Shown here piece after piece: positions 62,201 through 64,000 of a stretch of DNA of 64,000 nucleotides. The notes under the pieces are model-generated. The model ran no database searches, was not told the origin of the DNA, and saw nothing but the letters and a program-made list of their open reading frames with translations. Both the position numbers and the translations under genes were made by a program. Within the stretch, counting starts at the first letter, position 1; each line of letters opens with the position of its first letter. This stretch comes from Orientallactaga sibirica (Eukaryota > Chordata > Mammalia > Rodentia > Dipodidae), in contig JAEOAD010000942.1 in the NCBI GenBank assembly GCA_036365145.1, positions 1 to 64,000 of the forward strand, written 5' to 3'.

Positions 62201-62842
62201 CACTAACTAGAAATGTTTGAAGTTGCTGCACTAAACCTTCTTCGTAGGAAAGGAAGTGATTCGTAGAACCGAACTAGCTTATTTCACACAGAACAGTGTT
62301 TGGCAATGAAAATGTTTGTTTTCTAAAGAAAGTAGTTTACAAATGAAGCGAAACTAGTAAGTTGAACAACTTGTTAGAATACACAAACAAGGAAGGTTTG
62401 AAGTTGCTGCACTCAACCTTCTTCGAGAGGAAAGCAACTGATTCCTAGAAACGAACTAACTTATGTCACACAGTATAGTTTTCGGCAACGAAGATGTTTC
62501 TTTTGAAAAAAATATTTTAGATATGAAGCGAATCTAGTAAGTTGTACATCTTGTTAGGTTACACTAACTAGAAAAGTTTGAACTTGATGCACTAATCCTT
62601 CTTCAGAGGAAAGCGACTGATTCCTAGAACTGAACTAACTTATTTCACACAGTACAGTTTTCGGCAATGAAGATGTATCTTTTTCTAAACAAACTGCTTT
62701 AGAAATGAAGTGAAACTACTAAGTTGTACATCTTGTTAGATTACACTAACTAGACAAGTTTGAACTTGCTGCACTAAACCTTCTTCGCATTTGAAAGCAA
62801 CTGATCCCTAGAACCAACTAGCTTATTTCACACAGTACAGTG
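56225..62842. repeat. ~4.81-kb HOR, copy C, enlarged to 6.6 kb
   Basis: It follows copy B up to about 59600, then repeats ten monomers before continuing. The marker TTCAACCATTACATTG appears at both 58127 and 59935, CCTGCAATGAAG near 58503 and 60311, and CATTGAAGATG near 59050 and 60853. The extra segment is about 1.81 kb. Confidence 0.85.
57800..61412. repeat. Ten-monomer tandem duplication within HOR copy C
   Basis: Segments 57800-59605 and 59605-61412 match monomer by monomer. The monomer at the junction (about 59530-59660) is a hybrid: its left half matches the type near 54770 and 61370, and its right half (TTTTCTAAAGAAACTACTTT before AGATATGAAG) matches the type near 57800. This is the expected product of in-register unequal exchange. 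Confidence 0.8.
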
Positions 62843-64000
62843 TTAGAAATGAAGGGTAACTAGTAAGTTGTACATCTTGTTAGGTTACACTAACTAGAAA
62901 AGTTTGAACTTGCTGCACTAAACCTTCTTCGTAGGGAAAGCAATTGATTCCTAGAACCGAATTCGCTTTATTACACAGAGAACAGTGTTCGGCAATGAAG
63001 ATGTTTGTTTTCTAAACAAACTGCTTTAGAAATGAAGTGAAACTTCTAAGTTGTACATCTTGTTAGATTACACTAACTAGACAAGTTTGAACTTGCTGCA
63101 CTAAACCTTCTTCGACGAAAGCAACTGATTCCTAGAACCGAACTAGCTTATTTCACACAGTACAGTGTTAGAAATGAAGGGTAACTAGTAAGTTGTACAT
63201 CTTGTTAGGTTACACTAACTAGAAAAGTTTGAACTTGCTGCACTAAACCTTCTTCGAGGGAAAGCAATTGATTCCTAGAACCGAATTCGCTTATTACACA
63301 GAGAACAGTGTTCGGCAATGAAGATGTTTGTTTTCTAAACAAACTGCTTTAGAAATGAAGTGAAACTACTAAGTTGTACATCTTGTTAGATTACACTAAC
63401 TAGAAAAGTTTGAACTTGCTGCACTAAACCTTCTTCGCATTTAAAGCAACTGATTCCTAGAACCGAACTAGCTTATTTCACACAGTACAGTGTTCGGCAA
63501 TGAGGATGTTTGTTTTCTAAAGGAACTACTTTAGAAATGAAGCATAACTAGTAAGTTGTATTTTTTGTTAGACTACACTAACTAGAAAAGTTTGAACTTG
63601 CTGCACTAAACCTTCTTTGTAGGAAAGCAACTGATTTCTACAATCGAATTAGATTATTTCACACAGTACACTTTTCGGGCAATGAAGATGTTTGTTTTTG
63701 AAACAAACTACCTTAGATATGAAGAGAATCTAGTAAGTCCTACATCTTGTTAGATTACATTGACTAGAAAAGTTTGAACTTGCTACAGTAAACCTTCTTC
63801 GTAGGAAAGCAACTGATAACTAGAACTGAACTAACTTATTTCACAAAGTACAGTTTTCGGCAAAGAAGATGTATGTTTTCTAAACAAACTGCTTTAGAAA
63901 TGAAGTGAAACTACTAAGTTGTATATCTTGTTAGGTTACACTAACTAGAAAAGTTTGAACTTGCTGCACTAAACCTTCTTCGCATTTAAAGCAAGTGATT
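62843..64000. repeat. ~4.81-kb HOR, start of copy D
   Basis: Markers continue in HOR order (truncated monomers at 62843 and 63166, GAGGATGTTTG near 63502) until the window ends in mid-monomer. Confidence 0.8.

Larger units (their letters stand above)
36980..64000. repeat. Right satellite array, ~181-bp monomer
   Basis: Continuation of the same tandem array in the same orientation and register, about 149 monomers, including subtypes also found to the left (for example GAAATAGGTAAG monomers near 29520 and 37065). No gene or other mobile element is seen. Sub-blocks are listed separately. Confidence 0.97.

Overview
The window is almost entirely satellite DNA. About 59 kb is a head-to-tail tandem array with a monomer of about 181 bp (roughly 325 copies), interrupted once, at 32148-36979, by a 4.83-kb endogenous retrovirus (ERV). 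No functional host gene, tRNA, rRNA or CRISPR array is visible. This is vertebrate, most likely mammalian, pericentromeric or centromeric DNA. A rodent, perhaps muroid, is favoured on two grounds: the ERV has a primer-binding site close to the tRNA-Phe type used by intracisternal A-particle (IAP) elements, and a nested LTR has an R-U5 region resembling, from memory, mouse ETn/MusD LTRs. I do not recognise the satellite family, and the species call is an inference.

Layout. 1-180: one noisy monomer of the common type. About 181-3990: a homogeneous block of about 21 near-identical monomers of one subtype. 3990-7713: mixed monomer subtypes with 4-, 5- and 6-monomer spacing. 7714-12777 and 12778-17840: two copies of a 5.06-kb, 28-monomer unit. 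Within and after these, a 9-monomer higher-order repeat (HOR) of 1.63 kb continues to about 20360. 20360-32147: mixed subtypes without a clear HOR. 32148-36979: ERV with a perfect 6-bp target duplication. 36986-46780: mixed subtypes, including a 1087-bp six-monomer tandem duplication. 46780-64000: a HOR of about 4.81 kb, present as a shorter first copy, one regular copy, one copy enlarged by a ten-monomer duplication, and the start of a further copy.

The ERV is a class II (betaretrovirus-like) element on the + strand: LTR, PBS, leader with two splice donors, N-terminal gag, a nested solo LTR, a large deletion of the rest of gag, pro and most of pol, the end of integrase, a badly broken env, a structured 3' region, polypurine tract and LTR. 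Coding regions are ruined, but every cis element needed for retrotransposition is intact and the two LTRs differ by only about 1% substitutions. It therefore looks like a defective, trans-mobilised family member that entered the satellite recently.

The most interesting signals are three tandem stem-loops between env and the polypurine tract, with compensatory changes that suggest a conserved RNA element. In the satellite, a degenerate CENP-B-box-like motif and short dyad symmetries recur at the same place in sequence-divergent monomer subtypes. These fit the idea of a centromeric satellite whose DNA shape is maintained, but this is untested.
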